Origin: Takakia lepidozioides
Taxonomy: Eukaryota; Streptophyta; Takakiopsida; Takakiales; Takakiaceae
Direction: 5' to 3'
Assembly (NCBI GenBank): GCA_030704615.1
Contig: CM060731.1
Span: forward strand, 20,956,001-21,020,000
Length of the DNA: 64,000 nt
In this document: one piece after another, positions 23,161 through 34,499 of the stretch
How the letters are laid out: every line of letters starts with the position of its first letter
How positions within the stretch are numbered: the first letter of the stretch is position 1
Notes under the pieces: generated by a model
The model's database searches: none
What the model was told of the DNA's origin: nothing
Seen by the model: the letters and a program-made list of their open reading frames with translations, nothing else
Program-made: the position numbers and the translations under genes

Positions 23161-23284
23161 AAGACATCAGTTCATGAGTATGATGCTGGGGTGTTGAGGC
23201 ATTGCTTTGTGTCTGCAGAATTAGCAGAGTTGTGGCAATAGCGTTCTCAAGGGAACTACAACAGGCTCTGAAGATAGGCACTGC

Positions 23285-23440
23285 ATCTGGCAGGTGGGAT
23301 GATAAGTGGACTGGGAAGGTGGTCACCTTTGTGACACCAATTGGTGAATTGGGCAGTAGCCCTTTGGGGTCAAGAGACACCATAAATTACTCTTCCATCA
23401 GGAGGCGTCATATATTATTATGGTAATCATGGAAATAAAG
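23285..23440 (+). repeat. SINE-like repeat, copy 2 (3' part)
   Basis: Shares ACACCAATTGGTGAATTGGG, CACCATAAATTACTCTTCC and GGCGTCATATATTAT with the copy at 3,380-3,500. The tRNA-like head is not evident, so this is a truncated or diverged copy. Confidence 0.5.
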
Positions 23441-24493
23441 TTAGAATCTACATTGAGGAAATTCCGGGGAGGAGAGCGAAAAAAAAAGGTGGGGGAGGAG
23501 AGCGATGGCGGAGAGGCGCGCAACGGTCTTCTCGCCTACCTCGACTCGATTCCATGCCGCAGCGCAACGAGACCATCCTGTCGTTGGGCCGCTCGTTCCC
23601 CTCCTCTTCAATCCGGGCCTAACCTTCTTTTTGATAGGATTTTTCTGGTGTTTCATTAACATTCTCTCGTCCTCGCCCCCATTCTCATTTCAAGCCTTCC
23701 CTCATTCATCTCCATAATCTCATCATAAGCCACACTCCCCCTAGTGTCACCCTCTGAGCTCTATCGCTTCAGCCGTCATGCATTAATATCGCACGTCAAA
23801 TCCACCCTTCCCCCCTCTTTTTCTCACTCCTTATTGTCGCCCATCGAAATCGGGTTTCTCTTCACCTCTTTCCTCGCAATCTCCCGTCAGTGTCTAATCT
23901 CGTTGGTTTAGTGCAGATTAGCGGTTAGTGCTTGAGTTTAGTGGCCCTTAATCGTGGTGGCCCTTCTATCTGTGCAGCCTCAAGGCTGAAGTGTGCTTGC
24001 CTCTCGATCTGTCTCCTGGCTTCTCTAATATTAGTTGCTCTAGGGTTATTCCGTCTTAAGTGCCCCTCCTTTCAGCTAATCTCTGGGATTAGGGGAGTGC
24101 GCCTTCTTCTGTACTGCTTTTAGGGGTGCTTCTTAGTGTGGTGCTCTTTTGTGCTTCTCCTAGTACCAATGACTCCTCCTGCAAATGGGCAGCTCAATAT
24201 GAGAGGCCATCAGGACTCGCGCATGAGAGCCACAGCTCCTCCTCTGATGTGCAGATCCCATCCATCTTCGTACAGGCTTCTTCCTTGCGCACCAAGCCCA
24301 GTCTAGGCTAGGTGTAGGCCTGGATCGAGTAAGAGTTCCCTCTCCTCCCCCCCTTCCCCCTCTTCCCCCCCCTCCCCCCTTCATTCTCCACCAGCCAGAG
24401 GCTGAATTTCACTCCAACGAAGCCCCACCCCCTTCCCCTCAACTAGAGGAGGGGCTGGACCTCACGGAATCCTCCTAGGCAATTCTCAGCAAG
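23441..24493. other. Probable LINE-A 5' untranslated region
   Basis: Pyrimidine-rich, GC-richer DNA with long C runs (24,345-24,380) directly precedes LINE-A ORF1. No coding frame with a recognisable domain. Assignment to the LINE is by position. Confidence 0.35.
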
Positions 24494-25198
24494 ATGTACC
24501 CCCTAATCAAAGTGGACCTACAAAATACGACCAAAGAGGTCCAATCTCTACAGGAGCACAACATTCTTGTTCATTTCCCAGGAAGGAAGGTAAGCAGGAC
24601 TCAGGCAAGAGATTGGGCGATCAAGAACCTAGGGGGTCCGGGAGAGCTTCAGCACCAGTTCTGCAATGATGAGGGCAGGGGATTTTACACCATCAATTTT
24701 GAGACTCCGGAAGCTGCCGCTCATGCTCTGTCTCTCAATCCTCACTCCAAGGGGGTTCAATGTTAATATCTTTCCATGGTCCTCAAAGATGGGACACAAA
24801 AACGGCAAACTTTGGGGCCCAGAGTGGTATCTGTTCCATTTCTTCCTGACCAATACTTGATCAATTTTCCGGACATTGCCAACCACTTTGGACATTACTT
24901 AGGATGCATAGGTGTCTTTGACCCCCTAATGAGCACGGAAAAGCTCCGCAAGATTCCAGCTTGGAGTTCCGGGACTATACCATCAAGGCTCAATGGCAAT
25001 GGCTGCGCTAGGTTTGTCCTTATTATGCCAAATGAGGAAATCCTCCCGGACTACATCAGGCTCGATGAAGAAGGGAACTACTTCACAGTAAGAATCATTG
25101 AGGACAAGTCCTCATCAGCCTGCTTCAGCTGCGGTATGTTGGGTAAAATCGCTCCTCCCCAGGGACCACCATGTCAAATTCCAGTTCCACGACCCTAG
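24494..25198 (+). pseudogene. LINE-A ORF1 (RNA-binding protein)
   Basis: Encodes a DUF4283-like N-terminal domain (ILVHFPGRK ... GRGFYTINFETPEAAAHAL) in 24,494-24,766. After a frame change the C-terminal part lies in 24,776-25,198 (FVLIMPNEEILPDYIRLDEE), ending in a zinc-knuckle remnant CFSCGMLG that lacks its later His/Cys spacing. Such proteins bind LINE RNA. Two frames plus a broken finger make it a pseudogene. The closest relative in the window is the minus-strand relic at 366-1,820. Confidence 0.75.
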
Positions 25199-25242
25199 GC
25201 CATCAATAGAGACCCCCACTCTCTGCCTTCAGCCACCTTCGG

Positions 25243-28200
25243 ATGCGGATTGATCTACACTCCTGGAACATCATAGGACTGGGTTCGGACCCAGCCTCCC
25301 TAAAGAGGGTCTGTCATATTTCCCCAGGAACACAAACTAGATCATCAAAAAATAGCAGCGCTCTTTGACCATCTATGGCCCCTATCCTCAGCCCTCTGGA
25401 AAGCTATGTCCCATGGCTCGAGGGGAGGTAGATCCATTCTCCTATTCCCTTCCCTCTTACCCCTTCTTGTTTTTGAAGCCACACGGGTGTCGGGGAGATT
25501 GCAATTCTGTGCCCTCAAGCTCCCTGAGAACATAGGAACCGTGGGTTTTGTCAACATCTATGCCATTAACTGTCTCTTGGAAAGGACGGAATTCTGGCAG
25601 ATCCTGGGTTTTTGGATCCAGAACCCCTAATCCTCCCATGTTTTTGGGCATACAGATTTGTTTCTAGGCTACTTGTGGCATTTTTCCCTGCCCAACTTTT
25701 TGCGCGCCCCATATGAAGTTTCTTAGAAGGCGGATGATCTCCCTGATATGCTTGGGGTCCGGTCTCCAGGAAGAAGCAAAGTACCAAATTCCTGCCTCCA
25801 AGATTTGTTTGGCTATGAGAGCTCTTCCTGAGATGGTCAGATGTTTAGAGCCCCAATATGAAAGCTAGCGCTTAAGATTGGCTAGGATTGGGGCAAATCT
25901 CTGATCGTCCAATAGGCCAATGCCGAAGGTGTATCCCAACAGGATTGTGGATTCACCTGGCTGAAGCCATTTAAGGCCATGTTGGGAGCCCCAGGTTGGT
26001 AGTGGGCCCATTGTTGTAGCCGTGAGGTCACCCACCAGGAGTGCTAAAGTCTTGTTCCAGTTCACCTTGAATCCTGAGGCCGAGCAGAATGTGTTGAGTG
26101 TGAGCGCCGTAGAGTCCAGATTGGCAGTATCTGCCTGGAGCATCAGAAAGGTATCATCCACGAACATAGAATCTACTATGTGGGTTGCCTGGTGGGTGTA
26201 GAAATTAGTGACCGAGAGTCCCTTGATGGCAGGGTTGTTTTGAAGCATGTAACCAAGAGAGTCGGCCACGATAAGGAAGAGGAAGGGGGCCAAGGGGCAT
26301 CCTTGCCTTACAGATCTATGGAGCTCGAAGGGTTTGGAGAGTGCTCCGTTAATAATAACTCTGCTTGTGGAAGAGAGGAGCAAAATCTTAACCCATTGGC
26401 AAAGGGACTCTGGGAAGCCAATTTTGGACAAAGCTCCCAGAAGGAAGGACCATTCTACCCTATCAAACGCTTTCTCAAAGTCAAGGAGGAGAAGGCCGGC
26501 TATGGCTTGGGAGGTCTAGTGTGCAAAGAATGGAATCTCGCGGGCCAAGAGGAGGTTGTCCAGAATGTATCTACCCTTAATGAAGCCAGATTGGTTGGGT
26601 CTAATTAGAGAGGGCAACAGGGGTTGTAGTCTCATAGCTAGAGCTTTTGCTATTATTTTGTATGCGACGTTGAGGAGCGTGATGGGCCTGTAATTGAAAA
26701 CATTAGATCTGTCCCTTTTTTTGAAGATCAGGGTGATGACCCCCTGGGACATACAAGGCGGCATGGATTGCATGGAGAATAGATGGTTTGCCATGTCGGT
26801 AAAGTCCTGGGAGATGTTGGTCCAAAGAGCTTTGTGGAATTCCACTGATAGACCATCAATTCCAGGAGATTTGTTGTTTTGCAATTTGTTGAGGGCCGCC
26901 CCTAGTTGCAGATCCAAAAATTCACCTTCCAGCATCGTGGCTGCGGAGGGGGAGAGGATAGAGGGAGTACATTGGGAGAGGCATTGAGATTGCAGGTTGG
27001 AGAGGGAGAGATCAGGGAGGTATGAGGTGAAGAGGGATAAAAATGAGAGGCTGCCAAGTCCGGGGATGATGCAGAGACCCCGGAGGCTTGGTCAATGAGT
27101 TCTGAGATGTTCTGGGATGCCCTACGCAGCCTGGTTTTATCAAAGAAGTACTTTGTCATTTTTGCTCCTTTTGTGGACCAATTGATCCCTGCCTGCAGCT
27201 TCATTTTCCGATCTCGCAAGTCCTGAAAGATTTCCAGGTTGTGTCTAGCTTCCTGGTAAGTCCTGAAGGTAGCCTCATCGCACAGGGTTGATTCCATGCA
27301 GGCCTGGCAGATCTTGAGGCATTTAACCTTCTTTTTGCGGGCTTCTGCCATGTCTAGACTGAGCTTTTGACTGAGAACGGTGACAGCTTTGAGTTTGGCC
27401 AAGAATATATCAGTAGGGCTTTGGGTTGGAGAACCTGCTTGGAACCAAGCTAATTGGAGGGCTTGCTTGAAGACATGTGACTCTAGGAGAAGGTTGGTAC
27501 GTTTGAAAATACCCCTACCCCTGCGCTGCATTGAAGGGATAGAGATGGATGCTTGGATTGGAGCATGGTCAGAACCTAAGGGGATGGGTTCTTGGATTTC
27601 TCTTTTGGTCCACTGGACCATATTGAATGAGACGTACACCCTATCCAGTCTAGCCATTTGCAGATTCTGAAGGTCTCCGTTGTTTGTCCAGGTGAATGAG
27701 ATGTTTGAAGCGTTCGGGAAAATTGCAGTGGATTCCACCAGGTTATGGTTTTGAGTTCCCGAGAGCCATTGGTCCATTTCTACCGAGTTAGGGTTGAAGT
27801 TCCCAGCGCCTCGTCTGTCTTCATACGATTCATGTTAAAGTTTCCACCCAGGATCCAGCTGTCTATATTAGGCTCGTCTTCCATTTTAGAATTAAAACCC
27901 AAATAACGGCTCTCTTGGGTCCAGAAGGGGGTTGGTGGATGCTCCTTGTGGCCCCACACATTATGCAGGCTTCGCCCCTCAAAAGGGCCAAATGGAACCC
28001 CTCTTTCAGATGGACGACACAGGGGTTTAAACACAAGATGGCAGGGTCCCCGCTTTGGCAAACCATATGGAGAGCCTGGGACAAACTCGGGAAATTCCTT
28101 AAAAAGGCAGACCCTACATCATTTTTCGAAACCATTCGCCAAAGCCTCTTTCTCATTCAAACTCTCCATCGGCTATCCAAAAGAAAGAGGCAAACGATGG

Positions 28201-29270
28201 TCAGCCTGGGATCACCTTGGAATTTCCCAGATCGGTCACTTACGGGCAAATGGGGACTGGAAATCAATGGACACCATTGCCACAATGGTTGGTAAAGCGA
28301 GAGCTGCCAAAGGCCTGGAAGAAATCAAACGCTCTACCCCTCCCCAATGGCTAACCACCTTGCAGTTGGGACCGCAATTGCCCCAGCGCAGCCATTGGGC
28401 TCTGGCAATCTTCTGTGGCAACCTATCCATCTTCTTTATGCAAGAATACACTGCCTCGTATCATGCAATCTTCCATTTCTCCATCGATCAGGGCACAATG
28501 CTGCTTCAGCTCCTCTCAGATCAAGTCATTGATATTCCCTGGAGTCCCCTAACCCCGGTCAAAATCTGTGGATGGAGTCTTCCTTCCAAGCAGATGAACC
28601 CTATCCCGCCACCCCTGGAAACCATTGCCGAATGGCTGCAGGTTAATAGATTCTTTTGGGTACTGCAAACCTCTGGCTGAGCTTCCCCTGGATCTGGGTG
28701 AATGGTCGTGGACCTTTCCCAGAGGTCCCCACCCCTTCTTCACCTACTCAACAAAGAAGGGATACAAAGCCCTATTGAACGCCCAACCATTACAATCTAA
28801 GTGGGACTCAAGGTGGCACCACCACGGATTTCTAAATGAGAAATGGACGATCATCTGGGGATCTGTTTGGATCAAGATGCGCCCACCCGAGGTGGCGGCC
28901 CTCCTCTGGCAGATTGCTAACAGGGTACTGAAAGTGGGGGAGTGGCTTCAATTCCAATCCTCGCTCCTCTATGCATGCTGCCCTTCGGGTATCCTGGAAA
29001 CCATAGAGCATGCGAATCTAGGATGCTTGGCCCCTCGAACCATCTGGCCTCTTGTAAATGAATTCTATAGCCACTGGAGCCCCAAGCCCCTCTCAGTTAC
29101 TGCCATCCTCCTTAATTATAACCCTCAATCCAAACAAAAATCTCTCCCATGCCCTGTATTCAAAGCCCTTCGAGGATCAATCCTATGGCATCTATGGAAA
29201 GCCAGAACCTTCTCTAGAAACACTACCTCAATATCAGCATTCATCGCACTTATCTTCTATGATCTTGGTA
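25243..29270 (+). pseudogene. LINE-A ORF2: endonuclease, reverse transcriptase, zinc finger
   Basis: The APE-type endonuclease starts at 25,243 (LHSWNIIGLGSDPASLKR) and runs to 25,612. Its remainder is on the minus strand from 27,893 (SWILGGNFNM). The RT is on the minus strand: KSPGIDGLSVEFHKALW and YRPITLLNVAYKIIAKAL in 26,935-26,516, then RQGCPLAPFLFLI and the FVDD catalytic box in 26,431-25,865. The last inverted piece ends in NMGGLGVLDPKTQ at 25,600-25,650. Plus-strand sequence from 27,901 continues with the post-RT region, and a zf-RVT motif (C-C-x-S-G-I-L-E-T-I-E-H-x4-GC) lies near 28,976-29,030. Extra frameshifts occur (for example near 25,330, 27,780 and 28,680). Confidence 0.85.
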
Positions 29271-29696
29271 TCACTGAAGGTGAAGGTGGCCTAAACCGCA
29301 CACCTCGTCTTGTGTATCCACTAGTATTGCTGGTGCTCGTACCGGCACTCCCCTCAGCAACTGGTGGCACCTCTGTGATGAAAACTGGAGGTGTCTCATC
29401 TCCTGTCCACATTGTCTTGCCTGACCAGTCGAGGGTTCACGTGGATGAAGTCTAGTCGAAAGAGACTACTAGTGGAGTCTGTCCTGGCACATTGCGCCTG
29501 ATACCATTTGGGCTTCTCCCATCGGTGTGCCCACCAGTGGACATCCAAAGTTCTTCCGTTTATTCTACAGTTCCGCCCAGTCCGGACAGCTCAACAGAAC
29601 CATCCGAGCAGCGGAGGAAAATTGGTTGAGCTCCCTTGAAGATGAGGAAGATGTCTGTGTCGACAAGGAGGAGGAGGTAATGCCCAGTCTGTCCCC

Positions 29697-30260
29697 ACAA
29701 TTGGTAGTCTACCTGCTCAGTCTGCTGCGTCAGTCTGCTTGTGGACTTGCTGGTTAGTCCCATGAGTTTGCTCATCTTGCTTCCGGAGTCCAGTAGTATA
29801 GTCCCTCTTGCAGTCCACTGTGCGCATGTGTCTGTTGTCATAGAGTCTGCTGGTTCAGTCTACTATACGTGCGCAGGTATCTCTTGCCGTTGAGTCTGCT
29901 GGAGTCCACTAGTTCCTTTGTTCTGTGCCCCGATGCTTGTGAGTTTGTTGGAGTCCGCTGGTTCCTTTGTTCTGTACCACGATGCTCATGAGTCTGCTCG
30001 TAGTTTGTAGTCTACTTGCTCGGTCTGCTGCGTCAGTTTGCTTGTGGACTTGCTAGTCAGTCCCATGAGTTTGCTCGTCTTGCTTCCTGAGTCTAGTAGT
30101 ACAGTCCCCTCCTGCAGTCCACTGTAGGTGCGCAGGTGTCTCTTGCCGTTGAGTCTGCTGGAGTCCGCTGGTTCCTTTGTTTTGTGCCACAATGTTGGTG
30201 AGTCTGCTCGTGAGTCTGCTGCTAGTGAGTCCGATGCTGAGTTTTTGGATTTTCTGTCAC
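29697..30260 (+). repeat. AGTC(T/C)GCTG word array with ~303-bp direct duplication, in an intron
   Basis: The inferred first intron is dense in AGTCTGCTG and variants. A block starting GTAGTCTACCTGCTCAGTCT at 29,704 is repeated from 30,007 with scattered differences, and the GCAGTCCACTGT landmark recurs at the same spacing. This gives a ~303-bp period and about 1.8 copies. Confidence 0.8.
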
Positions 30261-32463
30261 ATACTAGAATGAACGAGCCAGTATTCGGGAGGCCATGTGT
30301 GCTTGGTGGACGGTGAGCTCTGACCCTCCTTTAGCAGTGAATGCGGTGCGCCGGGAAGTGGAGCGGGTGCAGGAGTACATCTTGTTTAAGTACCCTGGCT
30401 CAGCAGACGCCATCGCAGCACTGGACTCTGCAGACAAAGCATGCGCCAACTCCCCGGTCAACACCATACTCACTGCAGACTCGGTGGACACAGAGCTCAC
30501 CCAATCTAGCATCCAGCAAATTCTTGCCCACCAGACTCACAGTCAGCACAGTCTTGTCCAGAACACTCCCATGTACCAGATTCTCATCCAGCATACTCCC
30601 ATCCAGCAGACTGCTATTCAGGAGACTCCCAACCAGCAGACTCCCATTGTCACAACCACCACGAGACTTTTTGGAGTTTGGCGTCGCCATTGCCGCTCAT
30701 TGATCCCGAAGCTGTGGACCTGACACTTGCCCGACTGAGGGTGGGGGAAGTCAATGCCAATGTGGATTGGTATAATGAGCTCCTTTGCATTGTCACGGAC
30801 GGCCGGTGGCATTTTGTCCCCTTTCATTATTCCATGGAATTTACTATGGTAGAAGCGAATGAAGTTCTCGAAAGCGCACATTCTGTTGCCATGGCAGCCA
30901 CGAAGGTCCAAAATTCCCCGCCATTGCTTGTCCAATTAATCCTCATGGATGACCCACGGCCTCGGGAACTCAGACATATGCCCATGGCACATCCTACCTT
31001 TGGGGTGCGGGGAAAGCACTTGCTTGGAATTACTGAAGAGTACTTTGATCGCATTGCTAATTCTTTCCTTCACCATCGATGGATGCAGTTCGGCAATATC
31101 CGTTCATACAATAAATTGGTAAAGGACCTGCAAAGTTTGAGGAAGTATTTGTTTCATTCAGATTTGGATGCGGGTAAGAAGAGTGTTGTGGATGAGGCGT
31201 TGCAATGGTTTGCTGCGGTAATGGAGCGAGTAGTGTTCGACATTGTGTCGAACAGACCGGATGTGTTCAAAGTCCTTTGGTGCGGCTCCCCATTTGAAAA
31301 CCGCATGCCAGCGATTCGCCATCTCGATGGAGCATGCTTGGAACGCCAAATCAAAGATATTGGTCTCATTGGCAACCTCCTAGAAGGTAATGCCGGCTTC
31401 TTCTGGACCATTGTGAAGTTCATGGTTTTTTCTTCCACCATCCTGTCAGACTCACTTTGTCCAACTCATCTGTTTCAGGAATGTGCGATTTAGACGAACA
31501 CGTGCAGTGTGCTTTTGATTCCCTTGCCAGAGGTGCACGAGATGTTGTGCTGGCGTTACAGGGACTCCATGACACCATTCAGCAGACTGCTGAAGACGCC
31601 ATTGCTCAGCAAACTGACCCACTGCAACAAAAAGAGCATGGACAGACTGTCAACACTATCCCAGCCACTATTCAGGAGAGTGGGCGCACTACAGGCCACA
31701 CCAAGGACGAGGAGACTCATGAGCAGATGGACGAGCACACCGGTGAGTAGACTGAAGGACTACCTCTGCACCAGACCGTGCAGCATACCAATGACCAGAT
31801 CGTTCAGCAGACTGAATGCAGTCACCACAATGACAGTGCCCTGCAGACTGTCCAGCTTATTCACGACCACACTGACTTGGAGGACCCAACTACACTTCCT
31901 GTCCACCAGTCTGGATCTTGGCTCGTTGAACAGAGTCGGCTGCACTGGCCTCAACGGGACCCTGTCTCTGAATTTCTGCGGAGTTCTATCAGTGCATTGA
32001 CGGAGTCTTCTTTTCCCGCCAGGCCATCTTTAAATATTGGCGCATCGTTTGAGGATATAAGCCGGGCACCGGTAAACCATTCTCTCCAGTGGCCCATGGC
32101 CTGCCATCTATTTCCATTTATCTCAGCCCGGTTTTGGTTCGTTCACTTGCGAAAGCTCTTTACGTGACCGACCGCAATATGGGAACACAACCCCGTATCA
32201 TTGACCTTACTGAAGATCTAGACGATGTAGTTGCCGCGGATAATTTAGATGTCGGCGGTAGTCAAGCTTTTTCTGCATCAGACCCTGAAGACACAGTAGA
32301 CTTGCAAGTTGATAGAATATTGATCTCCTCCCTGCAAGAGCAGACCGACCACGAGAGTGACCACCAGGCTGAACAACAGATTGACCAGAGCAAAAAGCAG
32401 ACTGAGAACAGTGAGCAGCAAACGGATGCTGAACATGGTCCTCTGAGGGAGGGCCAACATGTT

Positions 32464-32751
32464 GTTCCCCCCGCCCACAAGAGTGTCCACCAGACTCGAC
32501 AGCAGACTGACCAGAGCGGCGAGCAGACTGAGCACCGGACTGACCAGACTGAGGACACTGAGCAGCAGACTAATGCTGAATATGGACAGACTAAGGGCCA
32601 ACATGGCGTTCCCCCCGCACACAAGAGTGTCCACCAGACTCGACAGCAGACTGACCAGAGCGGCGAGCAGACTGAGCACCAGGCTAACCAGACTGAGGAT
32701 ACTGAGCACCAGACTGACGATAACATTGGACAAACTGAGGGCCAACATGCC
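32464..32751 (+). repeat. Two 144-bp tandem coding repeats
   Basis: Units begin GTTCCCCCCGC at 32,464 and 32,608. Each encodes VPPAHKSVHQTRQQTDQSGE and a QTED tail, and they differ at few bases. A third start (GAGGGCCAACATG) at about 32,739 diverges at once. The 144-bp length is a multiple of three, so expansion keeps the reading frame. Confidence 0.85.
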
Positions 32752-33370
32752 GCGCTGTCATATTGCCCCTGGCTACAGCAGGTCCGGACTTGGGCGTTCA
32801 AGCAAGGGAGCAGTCTGCCCAGTCGCTTCCTTCCAATGACGCCGTACAGGTTGTGCCCTGCCGTCTTCCACCTCTGTGATTTCAGATTTATGTTCAATTT
32901 CTGTGTATTGACAGAATTTGTTGTACCTACACGACTTTAGGACACCGTTTCCCTCCCAGGCAATTCCACAACCCGCCCATGTTGCTCACGTTGGCTCCAC
33001 AACCAGAAAAGGTGGCTTACTTACAACGCCAACAGATGCACGGATTAGTTCAACTCATGCGACCCGTGAGGCTGTCAATACAGGTCCTACAAGTGTGAAC
33101 AAACCTGCAGACATAGTCGTATTGCAAAGCAAGACCGCATCACTTTGTCAGTCTGCTGAATCGAACCCGGCCACAATAGTCGCCGAATCCCTGGGCACAA
33201 GTAGAGCGAAGAAGCATATTGTCATGGAGCAGACTCAGGAAGTTCGGGAGGGTCCTGTTGCCAAGAAACCTGCGAAGAAAGGCAAGTCCGCTGTCTTCAT
33301 GAACAAGAACCGCAAAATGGCATTGGATACGGACAAAAAAGTGGTTCTTCGGCGACAAATGCACCAATGA

Positions 33371-34499
33371 GTAGTCCTCCCAGTCTGCTGAGTCTGGTCA
33401 CTCCAGTCTGCTCAGAAGTGTGAGTCTGCTCAGTCTGGTGAGTCTGATTAGTCCGCTCAGTCCGCTCGGTATGGGCAGTCTGTTGAATGGAGTCAGTCCG
33501 CTTAGACCGTTGCGTACATGGGTTTTCACACAAGGCCGTGGTCTGTGTGCAGGTTGGGTTCTCGTTTTGCCGCGGCCCTGCGACGGAATGTCGTGGCCGG
33601 CCATTGCATGGTTCACTTTTATGAAGGCGACCCCCGGTATGTGTGCTCCATTGGGCCTCCGGACTTGAAGCCACTTGAGACGGTGGAGTCGGAGTGCACA
33701 GATAGAATGCTGGAGCTGTGGTGTCCTTTTCTATGAGAAGACAGTTGAGGAGAAGTACTCAGGTGGCATGAGGCAAAAATTGCAATGGGAGCTGGGGCAT
33801 CCTCATGCATGGGGCTGTCAGGAACAAGTTGTCCAGGCTCTGGCACATCATCGGAATCAGGAGAAACCCTAACCCGGTCTTGCATATGCAGGTCTACACT
33901 TTCCCTCTCACCACTGCTCTCTGTTACAAGAAACGACTCCCTACCATTCTTCACAAGCGGAGGCGGTGTTGCTGAGGCCGCAGGATATAGAGATGAACTA
34001 GACAGCTTATTAGAGCGAGCCTGCTTCCCAGACTATGGGCGAATATTTTCGCTTCCTAGGTGCAAATGAGCTCCCACTTTCATCAGAATCCTACTGCTTT
34101 AGATCGTTTATTGCTTGCCCGCGCTGGCCGCAGCCTCCCATATGCTCTCGTCCTCCAGCCATGGCCTTCCTCAACCCTCCTCCTCCACAACAATTCATCT
34201 GTGGGTTCAGGCCCGGGCTTATTATACACTTGCAGGCTAGCAAGAAGAGAAAAAGAAACAACACATTACCTTTTGGGGGGCCTATGGAGGTGAAGAGTGG
34301 TAATAGTGCAAAGCTTCTCTATATACCTCTATATTCTGGTAGTGGAATCAGCAGAATTGCCACACATTGCTTGCGACTTGGAGCCATATGTCCAGCTAAC
34401 CTCTTGCAACCAAGGAGCTTGACTGAAAGAAGTCAGTGCAATTATGGCTAGAAAGGGTTTTTCACTATACTGGGATCAATTTTTGGCGGTGCTTGTTAC
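33371..34499. other. Word array and unresolved DNA
   Basis: 33,380-33,530 is a dense plus-strand AGTCTGCTCAGTCTGGTG-type array. A frame at 33,518-33,736 (HCMVHFYEGDPRYVCSIGPP) could be another exon of the upstream unknown gene, but no clean splice borders were fixed. Nothing is recognised in 33,740-34,499. Confidence 0.4.

Larger units (their letters stand above)
24494..29270 (+). mobile_element. LINE-A (plant L1-type retrotransposon) with internal inversion
   Basis: Plus-strand ORF1 (24,494-25,198) and the start of ORF2 (25,243-25,612) are followed by about 2.28 kb on the minus strand (27,893 back to 25,613), then plus-strand ORF2 resumes (27,901 on). Reading through both junctions after reversing the middle restores one collinear endonuclease-RT-zinc finger order in frame. 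TGGGTTTT at 25,605-25,612 and its complement AAAACCCA at 27,894-27,901 sit exactly at the breakpoints. The 3' terminus is unclear: coding similarity fades near 29,270 with no poly-A tail, where the next unit begins. Several frameshifts show it is dead. Confidence 0.88.
29473..33370 (+). pseudogene. Unrecognised multi-exon gene with Gln/Thr-rich repeats
   Basis: I do not recognise this protein. Tentative exons: 29473-29676 (ends in acidic VDKEEE), 30268 to about 30,655, about 30,665-31386, 31479-32071, about 32,128-32781, 32960-33370. The 29,677-30,267 and 31,387-31,478 introns have GT/AG ends and keep the frame. The third exon encodes a globular-looking region (WYNELLCIVTDGRWHFVPFH; RKYLFHSDLDAGKKSVVDEA). 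The next two encode Q-T-E/D repeats (RQQTDQSGEQTEH), including two 48-codon units. The last exon ends in a Lys-rich segment (KKPAKKGKSAVFMNKNRK) that could be nuclear. One in-frame TAG at 31,748 replaces what would be a Gln codon, and frames slip near 30,660 and 32,090. The first exon has no ATG, so the true 5' end is unknown. It shares repeat words with the MULE downstream and may be a companion gene of the same element. Confidence 0.5.

Noticed and set aside
32262-32897. Long minus-strand frame opposite the Gln/Thr-rich exons
   Set aside because: It is the complement of the repeat words (Leu/Ser/Cys-rich) with no start or splice context. The plus-strand frame has splice-consistent borders.
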